A DNA stretch of 64,000 nucleotides, taken from positions 1 through 64,000 of the forward strand of contig JASANC010002447.1 of assembly GCA_030248135.1 (NCBI GenBank). The letters run 5' to 3'. Of the stretch, positions 1 through 15,226 are shown piece by piece. The notes beneath the pieces were generated by a model, which did not search any database, had not been told where the DNA came from, and saw only the letters and a list, made by a program, of their open reading frames with translations. Both the position numbers and the translations under genes were made by a program. Position 1 is the first letter of the stretch. Each line of letters opens with the position of its first letter. This DNA comes from Theristus sp. LFF4_11. Lineage: Eukaryota > Nematoda > Chromadorea > Monhysterida > Xyalidae.

Positions 1-128
1 CTGAATTTGAAAACTTTTTTGAAATTGTGCCTAGAGGTGTGGAGGCCGGGTCGGTCGACTCAAAAAGCCTATCTTAAGTTTCGCTACCACTGATCGAACA
101 CCATTATCAGGCAAACATTGCTGATCTA

Positions 129-3811
<3,683 letters not shown>

Positions 3812-4594
3812 CACACTGAAAATCAACGGAAATAAGCACACTGACACACAGCGAAACGCAAAAAACAAAGCACAGCAACTGAACAACAAAACAAAGTAAA
3901 GCAAAATGTGCGCGATTTGGATAATCGACTCAGACCACAAGCAGCTCAACGCAACGAGTGATTTATTTTTTTCATTTTCCAACAGTTTCTGTCGTGTCAA
4001 CAGATTATGCCATTTCTTTTCGATCTTGAAGTTTTCTCATCGTCAAACTAAGAAAAAACACGTGGAACGGAACGCGACATAAAAATAAAACAAGAATGCA
4101 ACCAAAATTCACAAAGACACGTCACATCACGGGAATATGAGTGGCTGAGTTTTTCACGTTGAATTGTAAAATTCAAAACGGCATTTTTAAAACAACAAAA
4201 ATCCAGAAAGGAAGCAGCAAACAAAAAAACTGTCAACTTGCATGACTCACTTTCAGAAACACCGTTTCAAATTCAATCACATAACTAACAAGTCATTCAT
4301 AACAAACCGAACATCATCAAAAAGCAGCTTTTTTCTCAATATGATGAAATCACAACGATTGAAACAAAATCAAAAAAGGGAAACCTGACAATAAAAAGTT
4401 TGCCATTCTCCAATGATTCACCGAGCAGAGACAAGAGTGTATCTATCTGCGTTTACACGTTTTGTTGAACTCCTCAAAAAGACTTGATCCAAAAAGATTA
4501 TCCCGCGATTGCTTTGAAAACGGTCCTCGACAACAAAGAACCAAAAAATCCGAACAAAAATGAAACATAAACGAAGAAAGTGTCTATGAAGGAG

Positions 4595-7500
4595 TCAGGC
4601 AGCAGCCTTTATCGCCTCGCCGTTGGTCTCAGTCTTGGTGGGCTGCAATGAAATAAAATGATGCGCAGTTTTTACTGTGATGTATGGAATGGCCGTTTAA
4701 ACATGGCAGCTTTTTTCAGGGTGCAAGGAGCGCGCGAAATTTGAATGAAAGACAAAAGAACTTCAGAAATCAAATGGTGTGTCAAATTTGATGTGTTTTT
4801 TTAACTAATTGATTCTTCGTAGTTCGTACTATTCTGTTCATTCATTCTCACACGATTAGGAATTATCTTGGCATTCTTGAAAAACACAACTCCTAATCTG
4901 CGACTGATCCCGTCTTGATGGAGAATACAAGGACTGCTATATTTATTCTGCCACACTGTAGTCTGTAACACATACACAATCGCTTTTCGTGTGAAGTCCT
5001 AGTTTGAAGATGCTCGGTTATGTTGCACAGCCGCAAACACACACACACACACACGTACAACATTATCGACTGTGAAAATTGAGTGTCCCGTTTTCACCAG
5101 AAACGCCAACCTCATTGGTGGCGTTCGCAGCCTTCTTCTTTTTCGCCTTTTTGCTCGGCTTCAGTGCGGTGTGCAAGAGCGCAGCGAGCTGTTCGTCTTT
5201 GATCTGGACGTCCGTGGAATAGACGGCTGCGTCCGGCGCAAACCCGGTGATCTTCAGCAGTCCGTTCGGCATCAACAGCACGGTCGATTTGAACTGAGCA
5301 ACGTACTCGCCGTCGCGTTCATAGAGCACCTGTAGCAGCGTTGTATGGTGTATGCAACAACAACCAAGTCGTGTGGGGCATTCATTGCATTCTGATTAAC
5401 ATCCGATGCAGAAGAAGTTACCACAGACGGAGTCGAAATGGAAATCAACGGATTGACTGTTTTTAAATTGGTCCAACCAGCTCGATACAACCAACCAGCA
5501 TGCCAAAATTCCATTGCCAGGAATGCACAAATCACAGCATTTTTGCAGTTGGACAGTATTCTGATTGGAAAAGGCAATCAAAGTGAAAACCGTGTGAGAA
5601 ACCAAAAGAAAACGCAAACCGGATATGGTTTCAGCAGCTGATGACGTTCACACTCGACCACACCCATTTTCGCCTTTTTTTCGTCTTCAAACGAACTGCA
5701 GAACAAAAATGCATCTGACGTTTACGGTAATTCAAGCGAAGCAACACAAACAAAAAAGCAGAACAGACCGAAGGCTGAACGGCATGTTTCCGAATCGTTT
5801 CATTGCGTCCGAGAAAAAAGCGCGTGACGCCTTCATCTTCAGCTGGTATATCAGATCATCCGCCTTCTTGTAGACGGTCGTTCGCTGGTCGATGTCGCGC
5901 GCCTTGCCTGCACATTTGCTTTTGGAAAACACCAACACAACTTGTCGTAAATCTGTTTTCTTTCATTGCGAAATTGGTAGTCAGGAGAGGGACAGAGAGC
6001 GGTAAAATCGAAATCTCGCAAGCGATCGCGAACGCACAGCGTACCGTCTCCGGTGGAAGCGAGCACATCGATCGCGTAGACCTCGTGCGTCTCGAACGAG
6101 CACTTCTCCATCTCGGATCGTTGCTTTTCGCCCGGGTTTTGGATGATCTGCTTTTCGCCGTCTGCAACAAAAAAAACACAATAAACTTGGTGAGACAGCC
6201 GCGCACCAGAGAAACAGATGCACAAAGAAAGACCATGTGCAACATCGCCGACAATGGTTGGAAAGCAACGTGCAGCTTTGAGTCACATCACCACCAACCG
6301 ATTTTGTTTTTCTTCAACTGGTGCGACAGCATGTTCTCAACCGGCTTGCAGTTGTACGACTCAACGACCCGCTGAATGGCATCTGTGATCTGCAAAAACG
6401 CCAGAAAACGTTTCATTACTGAAAACCAACTGCACCGCAGTGCTGAGCCATGTTGTCGAAATTCAGCTTGCGAACTTGTTCTTAAAAAGACTAACAGAAT
6501 CACATTCACAAGTAACAACCCATGCTGCCGACTGCGCGATCATTCATGCGCATCAAGCCAATCAGCACCAAACGCATCAGACAAACTTGCAAAGTTGCAA
6601 AGCTGGCAAATCGCATGCCTCCATGTTTTTGTGCTGCTCCGGACGCAACATTCGCAGTGCGACTTCCATGGCGTTGTAGGCTGCCCAGAGCACTTCGGCC
6701 TTGCGACCGGTGACCTGGAAGAGTTGCTGGTTTGGGTGGGTTGGAGTTGGGGTTGGATGATGAATTGTTGTTGGGAATTGATAGTTGCACATTCAATAAG
6801 GAACTCCAACACTTTAGTAACTAGAATGCAGTTTCAATATGCGAACGGTGTGCATGTGACGCTCTCTTTTCTGCAAGCGCTCCCTTTCTCAGCACCTTAT
6901 TTTCAACCGAGGCACCAACAACGATCGTGTGTGCCACCGTCGCCACAAAGCCGTCGATATGCGCACCCATGTCAATTTTTACAAGATCGCCATCCTGCAA
7001 AGAAGATAACCACAGAACCATGATGTCTTGCGAGACCACAACAATTGAACGGCAGAACGAATAATCGAAACGGAACCTAGAAAAACATGATGGAACAAAG
7101 CAAATCTGAATCGCCGACGACGCACATTCAGTATGACGTCCGTCTCGGTGCGCAGCGGCGAAAAGTGACAGATGCAGTTGTTCACAGACAAACACGTCGG
7201 GAATGCAATACCCTTTTTCACCTCTTTCTCTTTTTTGAACACCTGCAAAGCAAGAACACCGCGTTTCGGTGCAACCGATTTGACTCAAGTGAACGGTTTT
7301 ACCGCGCAAACATGCACACAGTCAGAAATTGAAGAAAAACTGTGTGACCATGACCTTTGCCGTGCGCTCTGAGAGCAAGCGATCGCCCAAATCGCAGAGC
7401 ACGCCAACTGAGCTGCCCTGTTTTGTCTCTGCAATCACTTCCTTCAGCACGCCATTCACAATGTCCGCCGCCATATTGTACTTCGTTACGACGATATCCT

Positions 7501-7715
7501 GAAAGTTGAATAAATTCTAAATGAATGCAAATATGTCTTTCTTAGATGGTCAATATTTTAGATTTTAATCACGAAGAAACACGCAGAGCGGTCGTGTTGT
7601 GGTGTGTCTGCCTGCCCTCCTGCCCTGCCCCACTTACTTTCGCAATCGTCTCCTCCTCATCCTCGCTGTCAGACTTGTCCACAATGTCTTTGTCGCTCTC
7701 GCTGCTCGATGACAT
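4595..7715 (-). CDS. PA2G4: Proliferation-associated protein 2G4 (EBP1), multi-exon
   Basis: Methionine-aminopeptidase-fold protein without peptidase activity in the known family. It binds ribosomes near the exit tunnel and structured RNA and acts in growth control. Start at 7715 ([20 protein letters not shown], acidic). Exons then give [163 protein letters not shown] and [20 protein letters not shown]. The tail is Lys-rich ([15 protein letters not shown]), as in the family. The last exon ([15 protein letters not shown], stop at 4595) joins best from a donor after ATNE near 5110. Collinear with human PA2G4 throughout, so identification is firm; small exon boundaries are not all fixed. Confidence 0.93.
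4691..4976. repeat. Dispersed repeat, copy 1 (pair with 14331-14636)
   Basis: In the last PA2G4 intron. Shares long diverged stretches in the same orientation with 14331-14636: a start around AACA..GCAGC...TTTTCAGGGTG, the block GCGCACGAAATTTGAATGAA (with changes), and the block TCTGCGACTGATCC followed by ACAAGGACTGC. No coding capacity. Confidence 0.6.
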
Positions 7716-8320
7716 GTCGGTCGACAAAAGTGGAATGGAGATTTGCTGGGTCTTATATTTTCAAACCGCTTTATTAGGTGTCTGTTGTTTTGACAGTGAC
7801 ACCTAAACTCAAATTTTTCGGACCCCGACACAAAAATTAGGTCTCCGTTCGAATTCCAAAGTGGCTGTCGTCAACAGCACTAAAAATGCAAGAAAAATAT
7901 TCTGCTTCAATCAAATATCAAACAATCAAAGGGCTCAATCATTCGAAAAATCGAAAATCCCATTTTTTAATGGAAAAGTTAATTTTTTTTAAATGAAAAA
8001 TGAATTTAAAAAAAAATTCAAAATGTCGGAGAAAAATCTGAAGGTCGACAAAAATAGATAAAATGAGTCAATTTTTCAATTTACACATTCAAATTTTACG
8101 CTAACTTTACGCAAAATATGCATTTGTACTGAATTTTTAGCATTTTGAAGCAAAATTTAGCTGTTTTTGCCACTTTTTAGCGTTTCTGTTATCTTCTCTC
8201 TAATCTACCTCTAATTTCAAATTTTTAATCTCCTAAAATCACATTCTTTCCGCGCCGCGCCCCTCCAAATTTTCAAGCCATTCTATCCAATTTGCTCTCC
8301 CTCTATGTCGTCCCCCGAAC
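7716..8320. repeat. Intergenic, with a truncated CATAGTTGTTC-family repeat
   Basis: Between the PA2G4 start and the 1.05-kb element at 8321. From about 8040 it carries a diverged, inverted copy of the CATAGTTGTTC family (interior like TTTTTAGCATTTTG...TAGCTGTTTTT). The end of that copy, GGAACAACTATG, appears at 9387-9398 on the other side of the 8321-9373 insertion. About 7970-8045 matches a fragment of the larger element seen near 63450. Confidence 0.55.
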
Positions 8321-9373
8321 TAGGGTTAGGGAAAAAAAATCCGGATTTTTTTTTAAATTAAAAAAAAAAAATTTTTTTTAAAAAAAAAATTTTTTTTTTA
8401 CAAGTTAGGTTTGTTCGAAGCGTCTCGTCGAGCTGAGTTCATCTAGACTATTTTCAGAACGATCCGGGAAACTATAAGAGCGAAAATCGTGTTTTATTGA
8501 AATTATGTCCATTTCATAGAGGGAAAGTTGCATTTTCAACAGTAAAACAGGGCAATTTTTCACGTGTACTTGAATATTGAACCGTTCTTAGTGGTTCCTC
8601 TTTAGAAAATTACCAAAATTTGACTGTGTTCAAAAATTCCTGTTTGCTGTAGCTAAGTCGGCAACCCCTGTCGACCCGGTCGCCCCCCCCCCAAGACACT
8701 TACTTTCAGGTTCAACCAGCTATGCTATCTGCCACATGGCGAGAGCCCACTCTTCAAATCATCGTATCGAAAACACGTACCATGATTTCGCGATCACGTT
8801 GCGGGCAACTGACAGACGCAAGTTTAACACGTTAGTTTAGCTCAGCACGCAAGTTTTAACATGTGGCCATGTTATCGGGTATCTGAAAAACGGTCGTGTG
8901 ATGTGGTATTAACCAACATCTCCGCTCCAATTGTTTAACAATATATCGCACAACTCCATTGTAGACCTATAACATACGCCAATCAACAAAATATCATGTT
9001 CATCTCATGGCCTACCGACTGAAAAACATGTTCTAAGTTGCAAGAAAACGATTTCTGAAACGATATTTCAATTCAGTTATGTCATTTCAACGCTAAAAAT
9101 TGACTCTAGAAGTCATCCAAATCGAAAAACATGGAGTACGTCGGTCAAAATGACCAAATAATGACATGTACCTAAGCACACAAAGAAGTTGGGAAGAAAA
9201 TTTGGTTTGAACTTTCAAAAAATTATGCCATAAATCGAATTTTCAGAGCAAAGTAGAAGAAAAATTTTTCAAATTTTTTTTTTAAGTTTGAAAAAAAAAA
9301 TCCAAATTTTTTTTTAAAAAAAAAACGAAAAAAAAATAAAAAATTTTTTTTTTTTTCAAAGCCCCTAACTCTA
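8321..9373. mobile_element. hAT-like non-autonomous element, TAGGGTTAGGG family (copy 1)
   Basis: 1053 bp, starting TAGGGTTAGGG and ending CCCCTAACTCTA, flanked by a perfect 8-bp duplication CCCCGAAC (8313-8320 and 9374-9381). Near-identical in opposite orientation to 44639-45686. Both ends have long A/T homopolymer runs. No transposase is visible; the longest conserved ORF is about 80 codons and unrecognised. It is inserted inside an older CATAGTTGTTC-family repeat. Confidence 0.85.
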
Positions 9374-9454
9374 CCCCGAACCCCCGGAACAACTATGGTC
9401 CGAGCTGTACCGTCTGCAAGCGCTGTTCCGATTGTTTTGATTTCAATTTCATAA

Positions 9455-9675
9455 AACAGCCGCGCCGTATAGTTACGCTCGTGGCCTTGTGGAATCCCGT
9501 TAGACTATTGTCTGTGCGTTCGGGGGCTCGAACCCCGCCGAGGGGTGTATAAGCACTTAATGACAGAAAAACTCAATGGGCACCCTGACCCTACTTGACG
9601 ACGTTCTGTACGCTTTTTTTGGGTTAGCCCTGACTAAAAGCATCGCCAAAAATCCCCAACAACAACAAAAGTGTA
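9455..9675 (+). mobile_element. Candidate tRNA-derived SINE
   Basis: A pol III A-box-like TGGCCTTGTGG (near 9482) is followed about 35 bp later by a B-box-like GGCTCGAACCC within a CGGGG/CCCCG stem (near 9530). A tRNA-unrelated body follows, then a tail CAACAACAACAAAAG at about 9656-9671. That order is typical of SINEs. The anticodon arm does not fold properly, so it is not a working tRNA. Confidence 0.5.
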
Positions 9676-9992
9676 ATTTTTTCGCATTCAAAATGCATAA
9701 TATGCGTTGAACACAGTTTTTAACTTGATATTTAACAACAGTTTTTATGCATTTTGCAATTTCTAATGTGTTTTTTCATCAAAAAATGCATCAAGCACAG
9801 CAGTGTTTTTTCTCTCACCGAGAAAACACCAAAAGAAAATTCGTGTCTCGAAATAAAAGCGATACACATCGGCGCTCGTGTAGACAGTAATTTACAAAGT
9901 GTACAAGTAACAAAACAAACACAAGTCAATTTTTGAATCCGTTACAAGCTAGACGGAACATGGAAAAAATGTTTAAGTTGAGTTTCACGGCG

Positions 9993-11386
9993 TCAGTTGG
10001 CTGTGACCGTGGCCGTGCGCTCTTCATAGGCAGCGTCGTACGGATCCTTCTTTTGTCGCCATTGTTCTGCCTCGCGAAGCTGCTGAGCGCGTCGCTGTTG
10101 CTCCTGCATCGCACGCAGACGCCGCGTCTGATTGTTGTCGCGTGTGTTGCTGATCAACCTTGGCATCGCAGGCTGCTCTGAAACTAATCACAATAGTAAG
10201 CACATTTCAAAAGATCAAAACGCGACTGCAAACTAATATGGATTCCAAATTCTGGCGTGTCTGATTTAAAAACAGCAAACCCGCCTTATTTTCAGTTGAA
10301 TTGTGCAGAGCAATTCAACATAATATTGAGACAAAGCGCCTGGAATCATCCTTGAGACAAGGAATATATCTTGAAAATTCCGAAAATGGAGAAATCCAGG
10401 GTCACTGTGAATTTTCTGAGTACACCTCCTAATAAAAGTCAGCCCCCACAGCGTCGTTTACCAGTGGTCTGCGATGATTCGATGCCTTGCGGGGCAAACA
10501 TCGAGCGGGGACGCGCGACTGCACGGTGCCCGTTGCAACCGAGAGTGCTGCCGTGGGCGTCCGTCGTTCCAGAACGCCAATCGCGCCACTCTTCTGCGCT
10601 CATCGGCATCGCCGGCGCGCGCATTGTCTGAAAAGGGCTAATTTTTAAAAAAGGCAACCACTCTGACGGTATTGTGATTATCGTCACCACTCACAATTGG
10701 AAACTAACAAAATGCGAGGTTCTTTTGAACACAAGAGCAGAAAATGTGTAAATTTCATCAAAGTGGTGCAGGAGCCTGAACGCACCGGACAATTGCTGAA
10801 CGACGACTCGCGTTCCATTTTTGGCTGCGAGCTTTTCACCGACTCGAGATCGCCACTCTGCGCGATGCTCGTATGGCGCTGTTTTCGATGTCGCGTTCGC
10901 GCACAGCAGCAGCACCGCCGAAACATGGCGCCGGCCAGATAGGCGAGTGCAAGCAGGTACACCGTGGCAACCACCAGCAACGTCACCAGCCGCAGGTCGT
11001 TCACGTAGTTCACCAGGCGGTGGAAGTCGTGCACGATCTGGGCAAGTTGCAGCTGATGATGAACGGTCACTTTTTGACAATCAATTCACACATCAAGTTG
11101 TTTTGAATCTTACATCTGACTCTACATCTGCACTCAGAATTAAATATTGCCATGTTGCCATTAAGAGTACCTTGTTTTTTGTTTTTTAGAAAAGCGATAG
11201 GCGACCAAAATCATTGTCGTACATGATGTGGTAACACTGTGCTCCGTGGTCCAACAAAGTCCGTGGTTGGCCACACCAGCAAACTCGTCACAATAAAAAA
11301 AAACTGCAAACAGTACAGTATCTTACCACGTTCAATTTTCCTGAGGCTGCTTGTAGCTGCTGCATCGCTTGCAACAAATCGGCCAT
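9993..11386 (-). CDS. Unrecognised single-pass membrane protein, 4 exons
   Basis: Not recognised. Exon 1 (start 11386) encodes MADLLQAMQQLQAASGKLNV with a GTAAG donor. Exon 2 (from about 11055) begins LQLAQIVHDFHRLVNYVNDL and then has one hydrophobic helix (LVTLLVVATVYLLALAYLAG) followed by a Cys4/Arg cluster FRRCCCCARTRHRKQR, which looks palmitoylated and cytosolic. Exon 3 (about 10630-10458) begins TMRAPAMPMSAEEWRDWRSG. Exon 4 (about 10176-9993) is a Gln/Arg-rich helix (TRRLRAMQEQQRRAQQLREA) ending DAAYEERTATVTAN. Splice phases agree across all four exons. About 170 residues. A short lumenal coiled N-terminus, one helix and a charged cytosolic tail suggest an adaptor-like membrane protein; function unknown. 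Confidence 0.6.
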
Positions 11387-11967
11387 TTTTTTGAACTTGA
11401 CTTTAATTGGCAAAGAAAAACAAACTTAAAACTGCAAAGAGTGAACGTTATTCCTTGTCAATAGTTCTGAAATTGAAAATCTACAAAAAACTATTTGAAA
11501 TTTGCAAAAACGTTTTTATTTTGAGTTTAGACATGAAACAGATGTGTGGGTTTGCGCTTTTCGTTTTTCAGATAGACAATTCAGATCCCAAAATCTTTTC
11601 GTGTGATCCACATTCTACAAATCATAAACAAACAAACAGGGTAACTGATAAAGCTGTGTGCGTCGGATGAAAAACAGAAGAGCATATTCCGGATAGCATA
11701 TCTTTCATTTGACAACAATATCGCTGAAATACCGATAAGAATTTCTGATCTCAAACAATCTGTGATACTGTTTGGTCACAAAAGCGTCGAACAAACGAAC
11801 AAACAAAAATATGAGAAAAAAATGCACCAAGTGCAAACGTAGCCATGACAAAAAATCAATGAATTTGTCGATACATAACAGAGTAATTGTGAATAAAGAA
11901 CTTTCCCAGTTATCCTGTTGATAGCAGTCTTCAATGAACAGAATTCAACCGCAGTTTTTATTGAGCC

Positions 11968-13651
11968 TTACACATTTCTGTTGATTCTGCTTTCAAACTG
12001 AAACTGCATCGCAGCATGGAAGCACGCGTTGTCGACCGTGTCAAACACGATCACAGCCAACGTCAGCACGGCCGTCACGATCGACAACGCCGTGCTCGGG
12101 GTCAAGATCTGCAGCACGGCCGACACGAAACAAACAAGCGTGAGCATGGAGCGGGTCACTCGCAAGGTGCCTGCCGTCCACAGGGAGGTCCGGTCGAGAC
12201 GTTCGTCGAGGCAACGAATCGTTCCGCGCAGGTGCTTCGCAGCAGACGACAAACGGTGCACCAGAACCTGCGTGTGTTCACGGGGACGCTTGTCATTGAG
12301 AACACGCAGCCATTAGACTAATAATAAAACGACTACTAAAACGGCTACTAAAGTAGATTTAAAAAATACGACTAAACCGCTACTGAGGCTATTAGAACGG
12401 CCACACGATCACTACAGCGGCAACTAAAGGGTTACTTAACACTTGAACGCCAGTACCGTTTTCTTAGTTGGTAACGTTTTTGTGTTTTGTTGTCTTTGTT
12501 CACCTGCTGCAACTCGCTGTCCAACTGTTTCATGTGGTACAGTTTGTGTCGCTGTTTGTGCTGCTGAGCATCGTAGTTCAAATCGAGCGCCTCGATCGTG
12601 CGACTCAGGGGTCGATTCCGTGGCAGGTACGTCGGCAACGACGCCGCCTGTGGGTACACTCGGCGCAGTTTCGTCGCACGCTGCGTGAATCGCTTTCGAT
12701 GCTCGATTTCGGCGTACAACTGGCGATGCTTGCTGCGTTCCGATGAAACGTCCGAGCATTCACGAGGACTCTCTGAGCCGCTCCGAGACACATCGACCGC
12801 AATCAACTGGATGGCGCTGATGCAGATCTGCAGATCCTGTTGATTCGCGCGCAGCATCTCTCGGTCCTCCCTCGGAATCGGCATTTCGCCGAACGGCAGA
12901 TCTTGCCGGTCGCTGTCGACACGGGCGTTCCGTTGGTCCCGTTTGTGCTTGCGTTTCCCATGGCTTAAGTCTGGTTCAATGTGACCCAGACACACCTGTG
13001 AAGCGTGACAAAGTTGCTGAGCTTCGCTTGTAAACAATAACGTAACGTATTAAAAAGGGGGTTGGGGGGGGGGGGGTGGGGGGTGTGGGGGGGGTGGGGT
13101 TGGGGGGTGTGGGGGGGGTGGGGGGGGGGGGGGGGGGGGTGGGGGGGGGGGGGGGGGGTAATCAAATACCGGAGTTGAGTTAGTTGACTATCGAGTTCAG
13201 TTCAGTTTCACCAACCCCATTTGTTTTTTTTCCAAACACCACCTGATAATCTCAATTTTTCAGTTTTGTTTCCAATCTCAACAACTCTGTTTTGTTTTTA
13301 GTGTTTTTACAAAACTAAAACGATGCCATTAACAACTATTGATGCGCTTGAGACCTGCAGTTGTGTGTGGCAAGCGTCCAGCACCCCGAGCACGTCTCGT
13401 TTGTCGTGCTTCGTCAACGAATGGCGTTCCAGTTTGTATTTAAACGAGCCAATGAATTCGTTCGCCTTCTCCAAGTGCAATCGAAGTATTTTCAGTTCAT
13501 CTTTGTATGTGGGACGTTTCTTTGAGCTACCCACGCCCATAGCTGACTTCAGGAACAAAGATGCATACAGACAATACAGAACCACTTTGACGGCTGCAAT
13601 ACCAATTTGTGATGAGCAAGCTTTTGTGGCTTTTAGGTCCAGCTGGTTCAT
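11968..13651 (-). CDS. Unrecognised coiled-coil membrane protein, 3 exons
   Basis: Not recognised. Exon 1 (13651 to about 13360) encodes a hydrophobic helix near residue 20 (AAVKVVLYCLYASLFLKSA), then a basic helix (LKILRLHLEKANEFIGSFKY). Exon 2 (about 13020-12500) joins in phase as TQLQ|QLCHASQVCLGH and is charged, Gln/Arg-rich and probably coiled (MLRANQQDLQICISAIQLIA, KHRQLYAEIEHRKRF). Exon 3 (about 12270-11968) adds VLVHRLSSAAKHLRGTIRCL and two close hydrophobic helices (MLTLVCFVSAVLQIL and IVTAVLTLAVIVFD) before the stop. A C-terminal helical hairpin after a coiled stalk resembles ER-shaping or vesicle proteins only in outline. Intron 1 holds an extreme G tract and intron 2 a degenerate 12-bp repeat. 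Confidence 0.6.
12305..12430. repeat. Degenerate ~12-bp tandem repeat
   Basis: Iterations of a motif like ACGGCTACTAAA (ACGACTACTAAA, ACGGCTACTAAA, ACCGCTACTGAGG, GCGGCAACTAAAG) in an intron of the 11968-13651 gene. Confidence 0.6.
13055..13160. repeat. Poly-G / GT-rich microsatellite
   Basis: About 105 bases almost wholly G on the plus strand, broken by single T or GTG, in intron 1 of the 11968-13651 gene. Many G-runs longer than four could form quadruplexes. Apparent ORFs here (poly-Pro) are artefacts of composition. Confidence 0.85.
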
Positions 13652-14764
13652 TTCAGGGCTGTTATCAGCAACGCAGCACCAAGGTTACGCACAACAACAC
13701 AAACAAACACAGCAAGGCGCATTCATGCTCATTGACTCCTCAGCTGCATTGATAGCCCACAGTCACATCACATCTCACAAAACCTGGTCAAGGCCAGCAA
13801 TAAGCATCATATGTTTTTAAGCTGCCGCATGGAGAAGCTGAATTTATTTTTTTTGCACTCAAGCTTGATCATAATTGATAACGTGAAAGATTTATATGCT
13901 TACGTAGAATGAAATGTCAAATTTTGAAAAATAAAAACAGTCCGTGAAGGCAGTGAAGGAAATTAAAAAAACAACCGCCAGTACTAAAAAATCATTGATT
14001 CTGGAACAAACCCTATACATGGACGGCGTAATGCAGGGATGACAAAAACGTCAAAAAAGTAAATTTAATGACTGGTATTTAGAACCAGGAGAACTTTTGC
14101 ATAAGAAAGTGAAATTGGAAGAACTAGTGTGTGACCATTAGTTGTGTTAAAACAGCTAAAATGAAACCGCAAGTTTTTCATTCTTCTTGCAAATTGCTTA
14201 GTTCAGAAGTCCAGTCACTCCCTTTCTCAACGTTTTTATCACACCATATTGATGGCAATAAAAATGACGTTAAAAATAACGCCAGACTAGATGAGTGAGC
14301 GATGAGCCGTGATACACGCATGTACAAAATGGCCGAGTAAACACAGCAGCTATTTTCAGGGTGTTAGGAGCGCACGAAATTTGAATGAAGTGAAGTGCTT
14401 CAAAAAGCCTATTGTGTATCTGATATTAATTTAATCGTGATCTTATTATAGATAAATTAAAAAAAATTTCGTGCTATTCAGGTTGTTCTTTGTCCATATT
14501 GCACGCTCGATTGGGAATCGTGAATTCTTTGCATTCTTAAAAAGGACAACTTTTAGTCTGCGACTGATCCTGCCTTGACGGCCAACACAAGGACTGCCTC
14601 ATTTATTCGGCCATGCTGTAGGTTTGTTACATACTCGGATCCTTACTCATCCGTTGCGGTAACGGTACACAGCAATTAAAGAAATAACCAAAAATAGGTT
14701 GGTCTAGCTAGTCACAATCAATACGTTTACAATCGCTCCGTGCTTGCATCACCACTTGTCCAGT
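13652..14764. repeat. Intergenic; dispersed repeat copy 2 at 14331-14636
   Basis: No gene is visible in the 1.1 kb between the coiled-coil gene and PMP3. About 14331-14636 is a diverged copy, in the same orientation, of the repeat at 4691-4976 (shared block TCTGCGACTGATCC...ACAAGGACTGC). The rest is AT-rich without clear structure. Confidence 0.55.
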
Positions 14765-15226
14765 CTACAAAGCACCGAATCGTTTGTCACGCAGCAGAAT
14801 GATGTACAAAGCGTGCAGGGCACCAAGAATGCCGAAGCCAAGCAGGAACAGCACCAGATTGATGACGACGTCCAGGTCGCAGGTGCCTTTGTGCAGGAAA
14901 ACACCGATCGGCTGCAAAGAAAGAAACATTGCGTTCGCAAAACGGCTACTTTTGCAGGCTTTTTCGAAACTCAATTGTTCCATGTAATATCCAATAAAAA
15001 GATCAAGATGCAAATTAAAATAGCTTAGATTGTTTCTCGATTTCCTGCCTATTCTTGAGAGCTGTGATTATTTGTTTCAGCCATTTGTCATTTTTGTTAT
15101 TTTGCACAGAAAACACTCTGAACAAATTTTGCTTTGTTCCCTGAAATTAATAAGCTTCGCTGTGGAAAGTTCACTAACCGACAAGAAGATGGCACAAAGC
15201 AAGATCAGAATATCGTTCAGATCCAT
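14765..15226 (-). CDS. PMP3 / UPF0057 family membrane proteolipid, 2 exons
   Basis: Very small two-helix membrane protein. Yeast Pmp3 affects plasma-membrane potential and salt tolerance. Exon 1 is 15179-15226 (MDLNDILILLCAIFLS) and exon 2 is 14765-14911, joined in phase to read CAIFLS|PIGVFLHKGTCDLD, then helix VVINLVLFLLGFGILGALHA and LYIILLRDKRFGAL. Total 64 residues, close to the family norm of 52-60. The family signature (xPPxGVFLxxGCxxDxxINLxLxxLGxxPGxxHAxYII) is clear, with TCDLD in place of GCxxD. The split at FLS|PIG puts the intron between the first helix and the conserved loop. Confidence 0.92.

Noticed and set aside
1..126. Last P450 exon (KLKIGFLSRPTRPP-like frame on the minus strand)
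   Set aside because: A vaguely fitting C-terminal sequence is present, but the available acceptor does not join in phase with the preceding donor, so it was not called.
8321..9373. LTR or retrotransposon
   Set aside because: Ends are inverted, not direct, the target duplication is 8 bp, and there is no reverse transcriptase.
9480..9550. Functional tRNA gene
   Set aside because: Box-like motifs and a T-arm-like stem exist, but no 7-nt anticodon loop on a 5-bp stem and no acceptor stem can be formed. A SINE head fits better.
12965..13165. Poly-Pro protein ORF
   Set aside because: It is the translation of a G tract and has no coding logic.
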